Shown here: positions 1 through 11,420 of the stretch, one piece after another
Layout of the letters: every line of letters starts with the position of its first letter
How positions within the stretch are numbered: the first letter of the stretch is position 1
Source: Gnetum montanum
Lineage: Eukaryota; Streptophyta; Gnetopsida; Gnetales; Gnetaceae
Direction of reading: 5' to 3'
Length of the DNA stretch: 64,000 nt
Assembly (NCBI GenBank): GCA_015680685.1
Contig: MNCI01014438.1
Coordinates: forward strand, 699,474-763,473
Translations under genes and position numbers: made by a program
The notes under the pieces: model-generated
Told to the model about the DNA's origin: nothing
Database searches by the model: none
Seen by the model: only the letters and a program-made list of their open reading frames with translations

Positions 1-1125
1 GTTTTGAGGCGTTTTACCTCATCTGTCAATTCCTGCATCATTCTTTTGGCATCTGCCCAATCCTGAGTGTTTGGGAGCAAGGTGGTTTGGGCTTGGGAGA
101 TGCTGTATGGGTTAGACTGTTGAACGGTGGACTGGAAGGCTGAAAGTTGCGTTGTTGGCGGTAGTGTTTGTGGAAAGTGTACAGTAGATGGTGCTAGGGG
201 CACTACATTATAGAGAGGAGGTTGTTGCTGCTGTGGTTGTGGCTGTGCCTGAGGCACATGAGCTGGTGGCAACGTGTGGGGTGGTACATAGTGGTGGGAA
301 ATCTGCTGCGACGTCGTACCCATCATCGGCCATTGTCCAGCTATGTTGTACGAGGAGGCTCCTTGTTGGGTTACGGCAGTGAAAGGGGATGTTTGCGTTT
401 GGACATGCGGGATGTAGTGGGTAGATGTGGATACGGGTATAACATGCGGCATCCTTACTGCTTGGGATTGGAATGTCACCCCCCACGTTACTGTGAGGGG
501 GCGGTGCTTGTGACGACGGACCCGTAGATTTAAAAGGGTTGCCCTGGGGAGGGACCTGGGCTAGCACGGATATCCCTTGTGATGGTGCTTGGGTGTGGGC
601 AGAGTTAAGGGGTTGGAGGGGTATGGTTTCCCCTGCGTCTGGGTTAAAGATGGAGTTCATGTGGTTATGTGGGCTGAGAGTGTGATAGGAGTCTTCATGT
701 TCAGATTGCGCGGCGAACTCGTCCTCTTCATCCCGTTGTGGTTCTACCGTAACTTGGTCTAGCGATTGGCTCCTGTGCAGAAGGAGCTGCGTAAAGAGCT
801 CCGAGAATTGCTCGGGAATGGGGATCACGTCGTACGGGGAAGGGATGAATTCATACCCCCCTCTGTAAAAGATCTCAAATTGCCTTTTTACTTCCATCTC
901 AGCCCGGTCTACTGCCAGGCCAGCTTGCATCTTAATGCAAATGAAGTTATACTCGTCATGGCTTATGATGTTAGTGGTAGGGTCTCTCCCTTGCAACCTC
1001 AATGACCGACGGGGCCCCATTGTGGATTGCCCTCCAATATGTTGTGTGGTGGATTGCTGGGCAGCCGTTGCATCAGAGATGTTAACGTTCTGGGTAGTAG
1101 CAGCGGTGATGTTGATGGGATTCAT
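1..1125 (-). pseudogene. Element 3 gag, N-terminal part (runs off left edge)
   Basis: Begins MNPINITAAT and matches the start of element 2 gag almost throughout: shared blocks include RRSLRLQ, NFICIK, AEMEVKRQ, EIFYRGG, EFIPS and FAAQSEHEDSYHTLSP. The open frame from 1,125 holds to about 500; from there the homologous proline- and glutamine-rich text (PQAQPQPQQQQPP) continues in another frame, so a frameshift lies at about 450-530. The last visible residues correspond to element 2 gag at about 17,400, just before the capsid domain. The role is capsid formation around element RNA. Confidence 0.85.
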
Positions 1126-1210
1126 GATTATAGACGGTTTGAGTGTGCGAAATTGATGTGGATAATGGTGTATGCGATGACGTAGACGAATCTACAGGCT
1201 AAGTATCCGG

Positions 1211-1460
1211 CGTAAACGCTGGCGTAAGCGTGTAGCGTATACGCTAGGGTTTGTCTGCAGCGTAAACGCTGGCGTAAGCGTGTAGCGTATACGCTAGGGT
1301 TTGTCTGCAGCGTAAACGCTGGCGTAAGCGTGTAGCGTATACGCTAGGGTTTGTCTGCAGCGTAAACGCTGGCGTAAGCGTGTAGCATATACGCTAGGGT
1401 TTGCCTGCAGCGTAAACGCTGGCGTAAGCGTGTAGCGTATACGCTAGGGTTTGTGTAGCG
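1211..1460. repeat. Five tandem copies of a 50-bp unit in the element 3 leader
   Basis: Copies start at 1,211, 1,261, 1,311, 1,361 and 1,411. The first three are identical; the fourth differs by two C/T or G/A changes and the fifth degrades at its end. Each unit contains GCGTATACGC (at 1,235, 1,285, 1,335 and 1,435; GCATATACGC in copy 4). The array lies between the primer-binding site and gag. It is not a CRISPR array: the units abut with no spacers. Confidence 0.96.
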
Positions 1461-1519
1461 TAAACACCGAGTCAGGTTTGAACAGGGCAGCGAAGACGCT
1501 GATAAGCGTAGACACGAAG

Positions 1520-1538
1520 GGCCCTCCTTCTAGCGTCA
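1520..1538 (-). other. Element 3 primer-binding site
   Basis: The minus strand reads TGACGCTAGAAGGAGGGCC five bases after the LTR end. The same site, with minor changes, follows the LTRs of elements 1, 2 and 4, which fixes the LTR/internal boundary. I do not assign the priming tRNA. Confidence 0.8.
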
Positions 1539-1543
1539 AAAAC

Positions 1544-2808
1544 TATGCCGATCGAAATCGTCGATGCGAGGCTGGAACGTTACGGGCATCGAAAGATCAG
1601 CAGACGAGCACGGTTGACCCTGCCTCCGCTTGAGGGTAAGCTGAAGTGGACGAAGGCAGAGTGCCTTGAATGGTCCACACGCGGATCAAACAAGGACTTC
1701 CCCGAGCACCACCGAAGTGTTATACGCTGGGTTATGCGTAAAACAGGGCATGAACGGTGAAACAGGCATACAACGTAAGCGTAGAGGGGCGTAAACACTG
1801 TCGGGCGTAAACGGCGTAAACAGAGATAGGCCCAGCGTAAGCGTAAACAGGCTCGAACAGCGTACTCAGCGTAAAAAAAGTGTAAAGGGTGTAAACAGGC
1901 GCAAACGGCGTAAACAGTGCGAGCGTACACGGACGCGGACAGAGCGTAAATGCAAGCTGGCGTGAACGAAGCGTGGGCCAAATTGACGTAAAACTGTAAA
2001 AGAACTTGCAAGAAGCGTAAACAGTAGATTATAGAGTTAAAATGTTGTGCACCGGTCTAACGCAGTTGTGTAGGGACACAAGGCGGACGTAAAGCCCCGG
2101 TGGACGGAGGGATGCAGCCGGCTGACAAGGTAGGCGGAGCACGGACTGTGCTCAGCGTGCAAGACTTTAGCGTAAGCGTAAGCGTAAGGGGGGTTTCTGC
2201 AGCGTAATTGCTCTGGGCCCGTTCTGGTAAATTTTTGCTGACCTGTTAAATGCGGAAATCTGGGCTATTTATAGGGGTAGGGTTACCGGGAAAATCGGAC
2301 GGGGAGACACGTGGCGTATAGACCGGGCATTACAATTTAGAAACATGGTATACGCTGGGCGTATATGTTACAACAGGCCGGCGTATACGCTGGGCGTAGA
2401 TGGATAGATGCTGGTGTATACGCTGGGCGTATACGCTGGTGAATGTTGGGCGTATACGCTGGGCGTATACGCTGGGCGTATACGCCGAAGGATGTCCACT
2501 TGCTTCAATCCTTACTCTTCGGTGTAATCTTCATGTTGCCATTGGAGATCCTGTCATCGAGTGCGTGCGCCTACCGTACCCGGGCCTGTATGCCAGAGCC
2601 GGGTGTACATGCTGGGCGTAGACGCCGGGCGTAGACGCTGGGAGTAGACGCCGGGCATAGATGCTGGCACAGCACTTAGTGAAAACCCGGTGTTCAATTC
2701 TCAAGATTGCCCTGTGTAGCTTCAAATGCAGCCAGAGTCATCTGTGGGTCATGGGGACCCGCTTCTTGTCAGACAGATGCTAAACCCAAAGATTCTTGTG
2801 GTGTTTCA
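1544..2808 (-). repeat. Element 3 5' LTR (1,265 bp)
   Basis: On the minus strand it starts TGAAACACCAC and ends CATA, followed by a 5-base spacer and the primer site. Its first 100 bases align with the element 2 LTR (the GACCCACAGATGA block and TTTTCACTAAGT). It carries GCGTATACGC at 2,381, 2,427, 2,450, 2,463 and 2,476. A TATA box (TATAAATA) on the minus strand at 2,266-2,273 sets the direction of transcription. Many GCGTAAAC/GCGTAAGC variants fill 1,780-2,200. Confidence 0.88.
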
Positions 2809-5092
2809 GTTCGCCATGCTGTAAATATGCTTTAATGTTATTGTACCACTCCGGGGTGTCTGCAGCATCAACAGACGCCACGTGTTCCACTCGAGTGATA
2901 GGCTCTGTGCATTCTAGGATCATAGTTGGTAGATTTGCCAAGGAATGCAATGGAATGTTTAACGCAAGGGTAGCTAAGGCATTTGCTATGGTGTTCTCGT
3001 TGCATGGCACGTGTTACACATCAAAGGTCATGAATTGTTTCAGCAAAACTTTTGCTAGGACATAGTAGGTTTGTAGGTGCATAGCTTTGCAGGAATAGAC
3101 TTCAGTGATTTGATTTACAAGTAGTTGTGAATCTCCCTGGATCGCCAGGTGTTGTACATGCAGCACGTGGGTAGTTAAGAGGCCTCTGAGTAGCCCCTCG
3201 TATTCCGCCACGTTGTTGGTGCACGGGAATGCGAAGTGATAAGTGGATGGATATATTTCCCCATAGAGGAATGTGATTATGGTAGTGGCGCTACCTCCTC
3301 ACGTGGTTGAGGCACCGGCAAAGTGTAAGGTTTCCTCGAAATGCGGCAGGACGATGGCGACATTGCTAACGTATTCATCTGGGAACTCGAGATCGATGGT
3401 TGCCTGGTCGTCGACTGGCGAGGCTATAAGTTAGGTCACTATGGCTTGGCCCTTTGCTGATGATTGGCTTACGTAGTGTAAGTCAAATTTTGTAGTTATG
3501 GCTTTCCATCGGGCTATCCTGCTGCTTTCATACAGGTTGCCAGTGATAGCCCGGAGTACATTGCTTTTGCAAATGATTTTGGTTATGCTACGAAATAGGT
3601 AGTGTCACCATTTTTTAGTGCAAACACTAAGTCTAGGAAGTTTCTCACCACCTCGTTGTAATTTTCCTCGTATGATATTAACGCATGGCTTAGGTAATAC
3701 ACTGGTATCTTAGAGCTGTCATCCTACTTCTAACATAGTAGTGTCGCTATGGATGCGTCAGAGGTGAAGAGGTATATGAAGAAAGGCTTGTCCCTCTGCG
3801 GCAAGTACACTATAGGGAGGTGCAAGAGCTCTTTCTTTAGGTTGTTGAAGATTTGTTAACATTAGGCTGTCCACTTAAATTCGACCCCTTTTCTTAGAAG
3901 ATGTTGCATGGGGTGTAACTTATCATTCAACCTTGCACTCTGCCTTGTAAACCACGTAACTCCTTAAGGTTTGTGGGAGGCGCTAAGTTGATGATGGCTT
4001 TGACTTTGTCTAGGTCCACCCGTATTCCAACCTCTGATACTACAAACCCTAACATGTGTCTGGTCTTTACTCTAAAGACACACTTCTTAGGATTAGGATG
4101 CAAATCGTGCCTTTGACAACACTTAAGGACTAACTCTAGATCACACGGGTGATGGACTGCCTCTTTGGACTTAACAACTATATCGTCCATGTAATCATTT
4201 AACTTTTCTAGGATGTAGTTACTGAAAATGTATGTCATGGCTCGTTGGTATGTTGCTCCAACATTCTTGAGTCTGAAGGGCATCATGGTGTAGCAAAAGA
4301 TCCCCCATGGAGTCATGAAGGTTTTTGACAGCTAGTGTTCTGGGTTGATGTAGATTTGGTTGTATCCGGAGAAGCCATCCATAAAGGATAGCAAAGCATG
4401 TCTAGCTATGGTGTTGATGAGTTGATTGATGCTCGGTAGTGGAAAGTTGTCCTTGATCATTACCTTGTTCAAATCTTAGAAATCTATACATATTCGTATC
4501 CCTCCTATTTTCTTCAACACCACAAAGATGTTGGACACCCACTCTGAATAGTCGACTACGCGGATGAAACCTACTCGGTATAACTTAGTGATTTCATCCT
4601 TTATGGACAACATGATTTCTCGCTTGATTTTACGCACCTTTCGCTTGATTGCCTTTACGTGGGGGTCTAGGACGATGTTATGCTAAATTAGCCATGGATC
4701 CAGACCTGGCATATCGCTATATGACCATGCAAAGACATCGATGTGTTCTTGCAAGGTTTTAACTATGCCCTCATGTATTTGTGCATCTATGAGGGAGCTA
4801 AGTCTTAATGTTTTTACCTCCCTTTTTGTCGTGGTTACGGACATCTTAACAAGAGGATCCTCAGTTACATCCCTGGCTTCTAAATTGAGGGCCTGGACTA
4901 GGTGTCTAGGCCAATTTGATGGTGCTTCTAAGATCGCTATAATATTAATCGTAATCAACCCCCAATTGATCGCATTGGGGTTTACCTATCTTGCGAGCTT
5001 GCCTTGTGGCCCTATTAATATTAGGGACGTGGACATGGCATGGTGGGTTTCCATCTCTTGCTTGACCAGCTATCATAAGATGAGAGCCTGGG
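2809..5092 (-). pseudogene. Element 1 pol: reverse transcriptase, RNase H and second (archaeal-type) RNase H
   Basis: RT blocks in order: DVFAWSYSDMPGLDP (about 4,720), ITKLYRVGFIRVVDYSEWV, a decayed LCIDF region, the block MTPWGIFCYTMMPF, and the catalytic NDYMDDIVVKS (about 4,190), which keeps YMDD. RT ends with GIRVDLDKVKAI. The ordinary RNase H between 3,900 and 3,230 is broken by frameshifts. The second RNase H is clear from 3,211 down: EYEGLL, then GDSQLLVNQITEVY, then ENTIANALATLALN, matching element 2. The frame ends in the LTR of element 3. The upstream border is an AG at a CTTTGCAG sequence (about 5,125) like a splice acceptor. Stops and frameshifts make it dead. Confidence 0.9.
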
Positions 5093-5234
5093 TAAGGATC
5101 ATCAGAGATTGTGTGAAAAGTAAATCTGCAAAGCAACACTGAGATGCGACTTGCTGAATAAGGCGATGTAAAGATTTGAGAGTTTTCTAGTTTAAGGTTG
5201 TGGCATACCGCTTAGGCACAAGAATCTAGAATTG

Positions 5235-5760
5235 TTGAAGATATAGTCGTTGTCAATGTAGAGTGCGAAATTTTATGTGAATGTTGAACCACTAGTTTAA
5301 TGTCATTTTGGATTGCCAATGTAGAGTGCAAAATTGTATGTGAATGCTGAACCACTAGTTTAATGTCATTTTGGATTGCCATATTGTAGAGTGCGAAATT
5401 GTCTGTGAATGTTGAACCACTAGTTTAATGTCATTTTGGATTGCCATATTGTGACATGCAAAGTCTCAATATGCCAAATAATGATAAAAGAAATGAAATT
5501 GCAAGTACAAGATGTATTGGGTGGCTAATGCAGGAATGAAGGCATGAAACTATTAAGAAATATGCTACCGCCTATGTCGAGGTGCGCTAGGTGACTACTA
5601 ACGTAAGAAGCGTAACTAGTTTAACGTCATTGCGGGCTGTGGTTGTTACAAGTCAAAATTGCTGTCTTTGAGTCCTAAGGAGCGTAGTCATGTTGGGTTT
5701 GTTAGTTTAAGGTCTTTGTAGACCTTAAATTGAAAACAAATATTATTGTATCATTTTTGT
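5235..5760. repeat. Module-border repeats of element 1, between the antisense gene and pol
   Basis: Three near-identical copies of about 65 bp (starting near 5,257, 5,322 and 5,390), each holding ACTAGTTTAATGTCATTTTGG; read on the minus strand this is CCAAAATGACATTAAACTAG. Further weaker copies occur at about 5,185, 5,615 and 5,700. The same core stands at the matching border in element 2 (25,735-25,930) and on the other coding borders. Confidence 0.85.
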
Positions 5761-6230
5761 TTTCGAGCAGGTGAGTAACTGACTTGAAGCGTGTTGAGGC
5801 TTAAATGCTAGTAGTGTCATGGTATCATGGTGAGCATGCTATGCCACACATTGTACCCCACCTTCATCAGGGAGACAGAAGGGAAGTTTCCTCATTTTTC
5901 TACTACTGCAATAAATAGGGATTGAATCCTAGTAATTTCACCATTTTCGATCTAAAAGCACATAATCCTTGTCGAAGCACTTCACCAATCTCTTGGCGTG
6001 GAGTCACTGTGTTAATCCATTATCAAGGTGAATTTCTAAGATGAAGGTTGTAAGTCTGCAAGCAGGGCTATGGCTCCTAAGACTCAGTTGGTGCTTGCAA
6101 AGGTCGAGAGGTGAAGAAGACTCTGAGGCGTAGTCCGCGGGCGTGTGTTCTGGCATGGGATGGCATACTGTTGACTCTGTGAGTTTTTTTTATGTCTCCT
6201 CCATTCTTTTCTCCTTACACCTTCTACCAT
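5761..6230. other. Gene-free stretch upstream of the antisense gene, element 1
   Basis: No open frame or repeat of note. It holds GGTGAGCATGCTATGCC and other GCATAGC-like pieces of the element 1 LTR motif, and pyrimidine-rich runs near 6,190-6,260. By position it would contain the promoter of the plus-strand antisense gene; I see no convincing TATA box. Confidence 0.4.
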
Positions 6231-6379
6231 TTCCTGCTCTAACTTTGTATCTTATTTGCTTCGCTACTTGCATTTTTTGCAGCCGTGTCATTTTGGCTTT
6301 TGTGCTATGGCGGTCTCTCTTTCTTTCGGTCACCACTGTTGTACAAGGGTCTCATTGTGGTTGCATGCAAGGCCATCGC

Positions 6380-6694
6380 TGCCACGGTGGTTGCCATGGC
6401 TACGAGACCAGGGTTCTTTAAGTTGCTTAACCTTGATATGCCGTGACAAAAAATCCCTAGGAGGTTTTGGTTATGTATGACATAGGTGCGTATTTTGTTT
6501 GGGCATGTCGTTAGTTATTTTGTTGCTACGCTAAGTTACTTGCATGTTCTTGCTACACTAAGCTTTTACATCTTTTCTATGATATGATGAACAAGGATTA
6601 TGTTATGCTACATTTATGATCAACTAAGCACTGCTATGTAGTGCATGTATTATGTTCATATTTGATGTTAGCATTTTCTGTTTCCATCGTGCAG
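6380..6694 (+). promoter_or_regulatory. Putative intron 1 of the element 1 antisense gene, with LTR-type motifs
   Basis: Ends in a good acceptor (TCCATCGTGCAG, 6,683-6,694). It contains GCTACGCTAAG, GCTACACTAAG, TATGCTACA and GCTATGTAG, which are pieces of the GCTACGCTATGCTACG motif that fills the U3 of the element 1 LTR. Any regulatory role is inference. Confidence 0.45.
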
Positions 6695-9600
6695 GGTAGG
6701 CCCAAGGTCTAGATTGATCGTTTTGGATCTTGAAGGAGTCTTATGTCATGTAGACATACCCATGGCCAATGTTCCCCCTTCCTCAATACTTTTGGGAGAG
6801 CAAGCAGTTTGGTTCAGGGATGGGGCATGAGACTTCTTGCAATTCCTTCTCAGCTTGTTCAGTCTCATGGTTTGGTCCTCCTCAGATGAGTCACAAGCAT
6901 CCGGCATAATAGAGGCTTTACTGCCAAGGACAAATCGGGGCATCCTGAGATATCTTTATGATGACGCAACCACAAGCAAGCTGGGAGGAGGGTCTACCCA
7001 GCACTCCACAAGGTTGAGGTGCTTGGCCTAGATATGGGATATGCTAGAATACCAGTGTTACCATCCTTACAACACATTGTACCTCACACGCCATGTGGCG
7101 ACGTACTTTCAAAACCCACAGGGGACCATCTACTGTATTGGCGGGTGAGTTTCACATCTTTACTTTTCTTGGTTATGCAACGTTGACCATGCTTGGTCGA
7201 GTGTTAATAGTGTGCACTTGTCACCAAGTTCTATCTTGATGACGATGGGATTCATGATCAGTCAGGTGAATTGGCCAAGAGTCTATAGGTGGGCATGATT
7301 GCTCATTGTGGGGAAGGATATCGTTCCTACCTACGCACACTTGCCCCTCTCTATAGTAATTTCGGGACAAAGGGTTGGCTGGACAAGGAGTGGAGAGAAC
7401 CTTTTAAGAAGGTTACGCTCGAAGCAGTCTTGGTTGCTGAACTCCCACTATTCCCCTCACCGTATAAACCTGGTGGGTTAACAAGCAGGTGCTGTAGGCT
7501 CAAGCCTCTTGCGTAGTTTCTTCTCTCTTTTATGCTAAGCATGTTTTATGATCATTGCTATAGGAGCAAAGAAGCCTCGTGAAGTGATGGTGGTGACTGC
7601 CAAAAGACAAGGAGGAAACATCTACTTCAAATATGATGAAGTATCAGCAAGCTAGAGCTGGCTAGAACGAGGGGCTCCAGGCCCTTTTCTTAGAAGAATT
7701 TGGATGGCTGGGCTTATGGATTTGTTTATGATGCTAAATCTGGGCATCCCTACTACCAAGATACTTTCCTTGGTCAATTCCTTTTTTGGGCAGGCAAGCC
7801 ACTTTTGCACGTACGTGTGGGGTGTGCAGGTGGTCATTGACATCAATGACCAGCTATTTGCAGATTTTTTTGGCATTCCCACTGATGGCACCAATGTGAT
7901 GTCAAGGGGCAAGCAAGAGTTGACCCTCCAGAAGCAGCATATCGAGGAGTGGATGAGGCTCACCAAGGAGCAGAAAGGGTTCCCTATGGACAAGCTTAAG
8001 GATGGTCCTACCATGGGGATATACCCGATCTTTCGTGCCCATGCATTCCCTCAACTGCTCACCCAAGGGAAGGTCTTGGGGCTTGAGTAGGCTTGGGTAA
8101 TGCAAGAAGTCATTGAGGAAGGGGCCCATTATAACTGGGCCAAGTTCCTATGTAGTGGTTTGCAGGGTGAGATTTTGGGGCTCCATGAGAAAATGGAGTC
8201 CTACTCTAACATACACCACACTTTCTACATAGGCTGTTTAAAGCACTTCATAGAGTTCCTGGTGGTCTAGGAGGATGGAGTCTGGTCTAAGCTAGATCAC
8301 AACCAGATTCCCAAGCCATGGATTTGACAGGTCTTTCAGACCATGCAAGCCGAGGCTTCCCCAGAGATGGTTGGGGATTCGTTTTCTGTAACGACTAAAG
8401 TTCTGGCAGTTCATAGCACTTGCAGCCAGGATAGCGTAGGGGAGACCCCCCTTGCCATACTTGGCAACACGACATAGGGTGAACGTCTCATGGCTAAGAC
8501 CATGCCTACGGAGTTGTGGAGAAAGAGACCTCCCTCAGCTAGGGAAATCCCTCATGAAGAGGAACGAAGACTGCAGTTCAAGTTTCGGCGAACGCAACCC
8601 CCCATTGGTGAGCATTTAGGGAACCTGCTATTCTATGCTTAGTTAGATAGTGCTTCATAGCATGGTATCAGTTTTGAATTAACCTATCTCAATTTTTCAT
8701 GTGTATACCCTTTTGCGGGCAGCAAAAGAAGAAGACAAAGAAGAAGGCGACGAGGAAGTGTCGGCCCTCAAAACGGGGGTGACAAATAAAGACGTGGGGG
8801 CCCTAATTTTGGAAGAAGGGGCCCTGGCTAAGAATAATGAAGCTCATGTCTCCAAGGTAGGGGTTCTTGCTATTAGGAAGCCTCTTCCTACCAACGAAGA
8901 GGTGCCTCCCCAAAATAAAAAAGATGCTGCTCTCTTGAAAGGAAAAGCACCAGCGCATGAGGTGGGAATTTCTATGGACTTGATTGGGCCTTCTACTGAA
9001 CCTACCGCAATTATCTTGTATTGGCAAGAAACAAGAAAATAGTCAAATGCTGGTGAGTTTAGGCTTTGGATGTGCCTTACCGTAGTCCATTCCAGCCGTT
9101 GCTAACATGCTTAATCATGTAACAGGTGCTACTGCTGATGTCTCAGGACCTCCCTTGCCCCAGATGGAGTTATGGGCTAAAGTTCCTAACAAGTTTACAT
9201 TTGTTCAGGGGCTTGTTGATGACATGATCAAACGCCTTCAACAAGTGAATCCTCGTGTAGGTAAGTAGGATCATTGACAGCCCCTATGCTGCTATGCTAA
9301 AACTCTTGAACATGTTGATTTATGTCATGTTAATGCGATTGTTGCACTTTCTATGTTCAACAGCCTCTCAACTCAAGTGGGACCTGACCCAACCTATGGA
9401 GATTGGTGTGATGCCCACACTCTCCTCTGAAGTGATCGAAGTATCTCATCATATATTTGACGAGGCTTACAAATGTTTCTTGCACTTGGCATGCTCTTTA
9501 TGGGAATGTAGATGTACCAATGAGGAGCTATGGAAACGGGTTCACAGAGGTAAGCAGAGAGAGGTAGAATTGGTCATTGAGGTAGAGAACCTCAGGTCGA

Positions 9601-10245
9601 GGATCAACTTCCTCATTAACCATAATCTTGACCCTATGGATTTGCAAAGGGCTGTAGACGACTATGCCAAGTTTTGGACTGTCATCCATCAGAATGTAGA
9701 ATCCACCCACGAAATAATCAAACAGCAGATGCAGATGGATTTGCTAGCCCAGAAGTGCCAAGATATGAAGGACATCAGCGCCAAGATCTTCAAATGGGGG
9801 AAGACCCAGAGGGATCACAAATATACATACAAGCTAGAAAATGAAACCCATTGAAGGTTGTATAAAGACGTTGCTGTGGAGGCATTCTTGTACGAGACGT
9901 TTGTGAAGGCCATCAATGCTTCTGAGGCCAATGCCAAATTTAAAGAGCAGGTGAAGGTCACGAAATCTCCCAACTTGGGGGTGACCCTTCCTACAGGAGA
10001 GACCGCAACCGCCTCTCTTTCCCAGGAACCTCTAAAGTGGATGGCCTTGGAAAGGGAGAAAATTGCCGCTATGAATGCTAAACCTAGTGATAGGTGCTGG
10101 ATGGATATTTCGATGGTGGATATTAAGCATCATCTCAAGCTTGGTCTAGACCAGATACCTCTTCTGACTGACGCAGGCTCCCCTCAGGTTAGTCTCTTTG
10201 ATGCTTTGCTACAGTTGTCATTTATCACATTTTTTCCCTACTAAC

Positions 10246-10271
10246 TACTATATATATATATATATATATTT
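10246..10271. repeat. (TA)n microsatellite
   Basis: About 13 TA units, inside the last intron of the element 1 antisense gene (10,198-10,281). Confidence 0.9.
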
Positions 10272-10415
10272 GGAATACAAGCTCTCAATGAAGGTGTGAG
10301 GCCTGTGGAGGGAAAGAATGAGGTGTCGGCATGGGGTAATAGAGGAGCAAGTGGTGTGCAAGTGGATGAAGTAGGGACAAATGACAAAGGCGATGTTAAT
10401 GGAGATAAACCATGA

Positions 10416-10996
10416 GAGCATGGGGCTCGACTCCCCCTCTTATTATATATTTTTTTTGAAAGAATTTACAGACACTACTAATAGGCAAAAAAATTTGAAT
10501 GGAATGCAAGACTTCAAAAGGGAAACTGATTTTGTATTATCATGTGTGTTATGTAAAGTTTTTGCGCTCTCGTATGCTGGTTTTGGGCCATCTCGGGCCA
10601 TTTGTTAGTTTTAGGCCATTTTAGGCCATTGCGTAATGAGTAAAGTGAAAGGTGATAATGCTAGTTTTAGGCCATTTCAGGCTGTCAGCATGCGTAGCAT
10701 GCCAAAAGGATGACACACTAACAAGCTAAGTAGAAAGCGAATATACGAGGATGGTGACTGGATGGGAGGTTGCAAGGCTACTATGCTATGTGTAGCAGCC
10801 TCTTGACCTCTCGTGGGTTGATCAAGATGTAAGGTCGAGGTGTTTCGCCAAGGCCTTCGCTCATGTCACTATCCCTCACTTGAAAGGGCAACTCCACCCA
10901 TGCATTTTAGATTTGAGGGTCACCTCGTTAGGCCAATCCCTTCGTTGTATGATTGGTGCATGCATGAACAGGCGCTTCATCTTTAGAGGTTGTAAC
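10416..10996. repeat. Border region between the antisense gene and protease, element 1
   Basis: Gene-free. At 10,575-10,690 are copies of TTTTGGGCCAT / TTTTAGGCCAT; on the minus strand they read ATGGCCTAAAACTA, the module-border motif also found after element 2 protease. At 10,685-10,800 are TGCGTAGCATGCC and CTATGCTATGTGTAGCAGCC, of the element 1 LTR motif type. The rest shows nothing I can name. Confidence 0.65.
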
Positions 10997-11420
10997 CTAT
11001 GAACACTGCTCCATGTTTATGTTGCTGATTGCTTGCATTGCCACACTGTTGCCATGGATTATCACCTCCCTACCCACATATGGTAAGTGGATTTCTTGGT
11101 GTATAGGTGAGGAGATGACCCTAAGTTGTGCTAACCACGAGCTTCCCAAGATTAGGTTAAACTCAGGCATTTCTTTGACCATGATGAATGTTGCATCTGT
11201 GGGGAGCTCATCCCCTACTATGAAGTTTACATGAACTATGCCCTTGACCATGACACGTGTCCCATTGAAGGACCATAGACACGACGTCACTGTTGGTTTG
11301 ATTTGTTCGACCAACCCCAGCTTATCTATAATAGGAAAGGAGATGAAATTTGTGGCTGCCCCATCATCGACATGTACCCTTCAGATTCGGTATTGGCTAG
11401 GCCGAATTGTGATGAAGAGA
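10997..11420 (-). pseudogene. Element 1 aspartic protease
   Basis: Matches the element 2 protease: HVDDGAATNF (active-site region, about 11,375), then GLVEQIKPT, RVMVKGIVHVNFIVGDELPT, the flap-to-end block EMPEFNLILGSSWLAQL, and SSPIHQEIHLPY. In retropepsins the active site is D-S/T-G; here both elements show D-D-G. A stop lies just upstream of HVDDGA. It would cleave gag-pol during particle maturation. Confidence 0.85.

Larger units (their letters stand above)
1..2808 (-). mobile_element. Element 3: Tat-type Ty3/gypsy retrotransposon, 5' part
   Basis: A minus-strand element whose 5' LTR, primer-binding site, leader and gag beginning are seen in that order; protease, pol and the 3' LTR lie beyond the left edge. 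It interrupts the second RNase H region of element 1 at 2,809, so it is younger than element 1. Its LTR start (TGAAACACCAC on the minus strand), its GCGTATACGC motifs and its gag protein are closest to element 2. The bases GTTCG at 2,809-2,813 would be one half of its target duplication; the other half is outside the window. Confidence 0.88.
6230..10415 (+). pseudogene. Antisense gene of element 1: HAD/NIF-like plus plant-transposon domain plus coiled coil, intron-bearing
   Basis: Runs opposite to gag and pol. Exons by comparison with element 2: exon 1 uncertain (about 6,270-6,380); exon 2 6,695-7,144; exon 3 about 7,210-7,515; exon 4 7,564-8,607; exon 5 8,723-9,052; exon 6 9,126-9,260; exon 7 9,364-10,197; exon 8 10,282-10,415 (ends in TGA). 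Introns start GTGAGT, GTGAGC, GTGAGT, GTAAGT or GTTAGT and end in AG. Exon 2 encodes LIVLDLEGVLCHV, then WFRDGA, FLQFLLSLFSLMVWSS and NTLYLTRHVATYFQNP, a FCP1/NIF-type HAD layout without the late acidic pair. Exon 4 encodes the block QLFADFFGIPTDGTNV and YPIFRAHAFP; exon 5 is acidic (KEEDKEEGDEE); exon 7 encodes LKWDLTQP and a long coiled coil. In-frame stops (for example at about 7,029 and 8,088) show decay. The domain call is by eye. Confidence 0.8.

Noticed and set aside
1211-1460. CRISPR-like direct repeats
   Set aside because: Units abut without spacers, sit in a plant retrotransposon leader, and no cas genes exist.
7081-7540. A separate small gene between exons 2 and 4 of the element 1 antisense gene
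   Set aside because: Text such as DDDG and the acceptor and donor positions match exon 3 of element 2, so it is part of the same gene.
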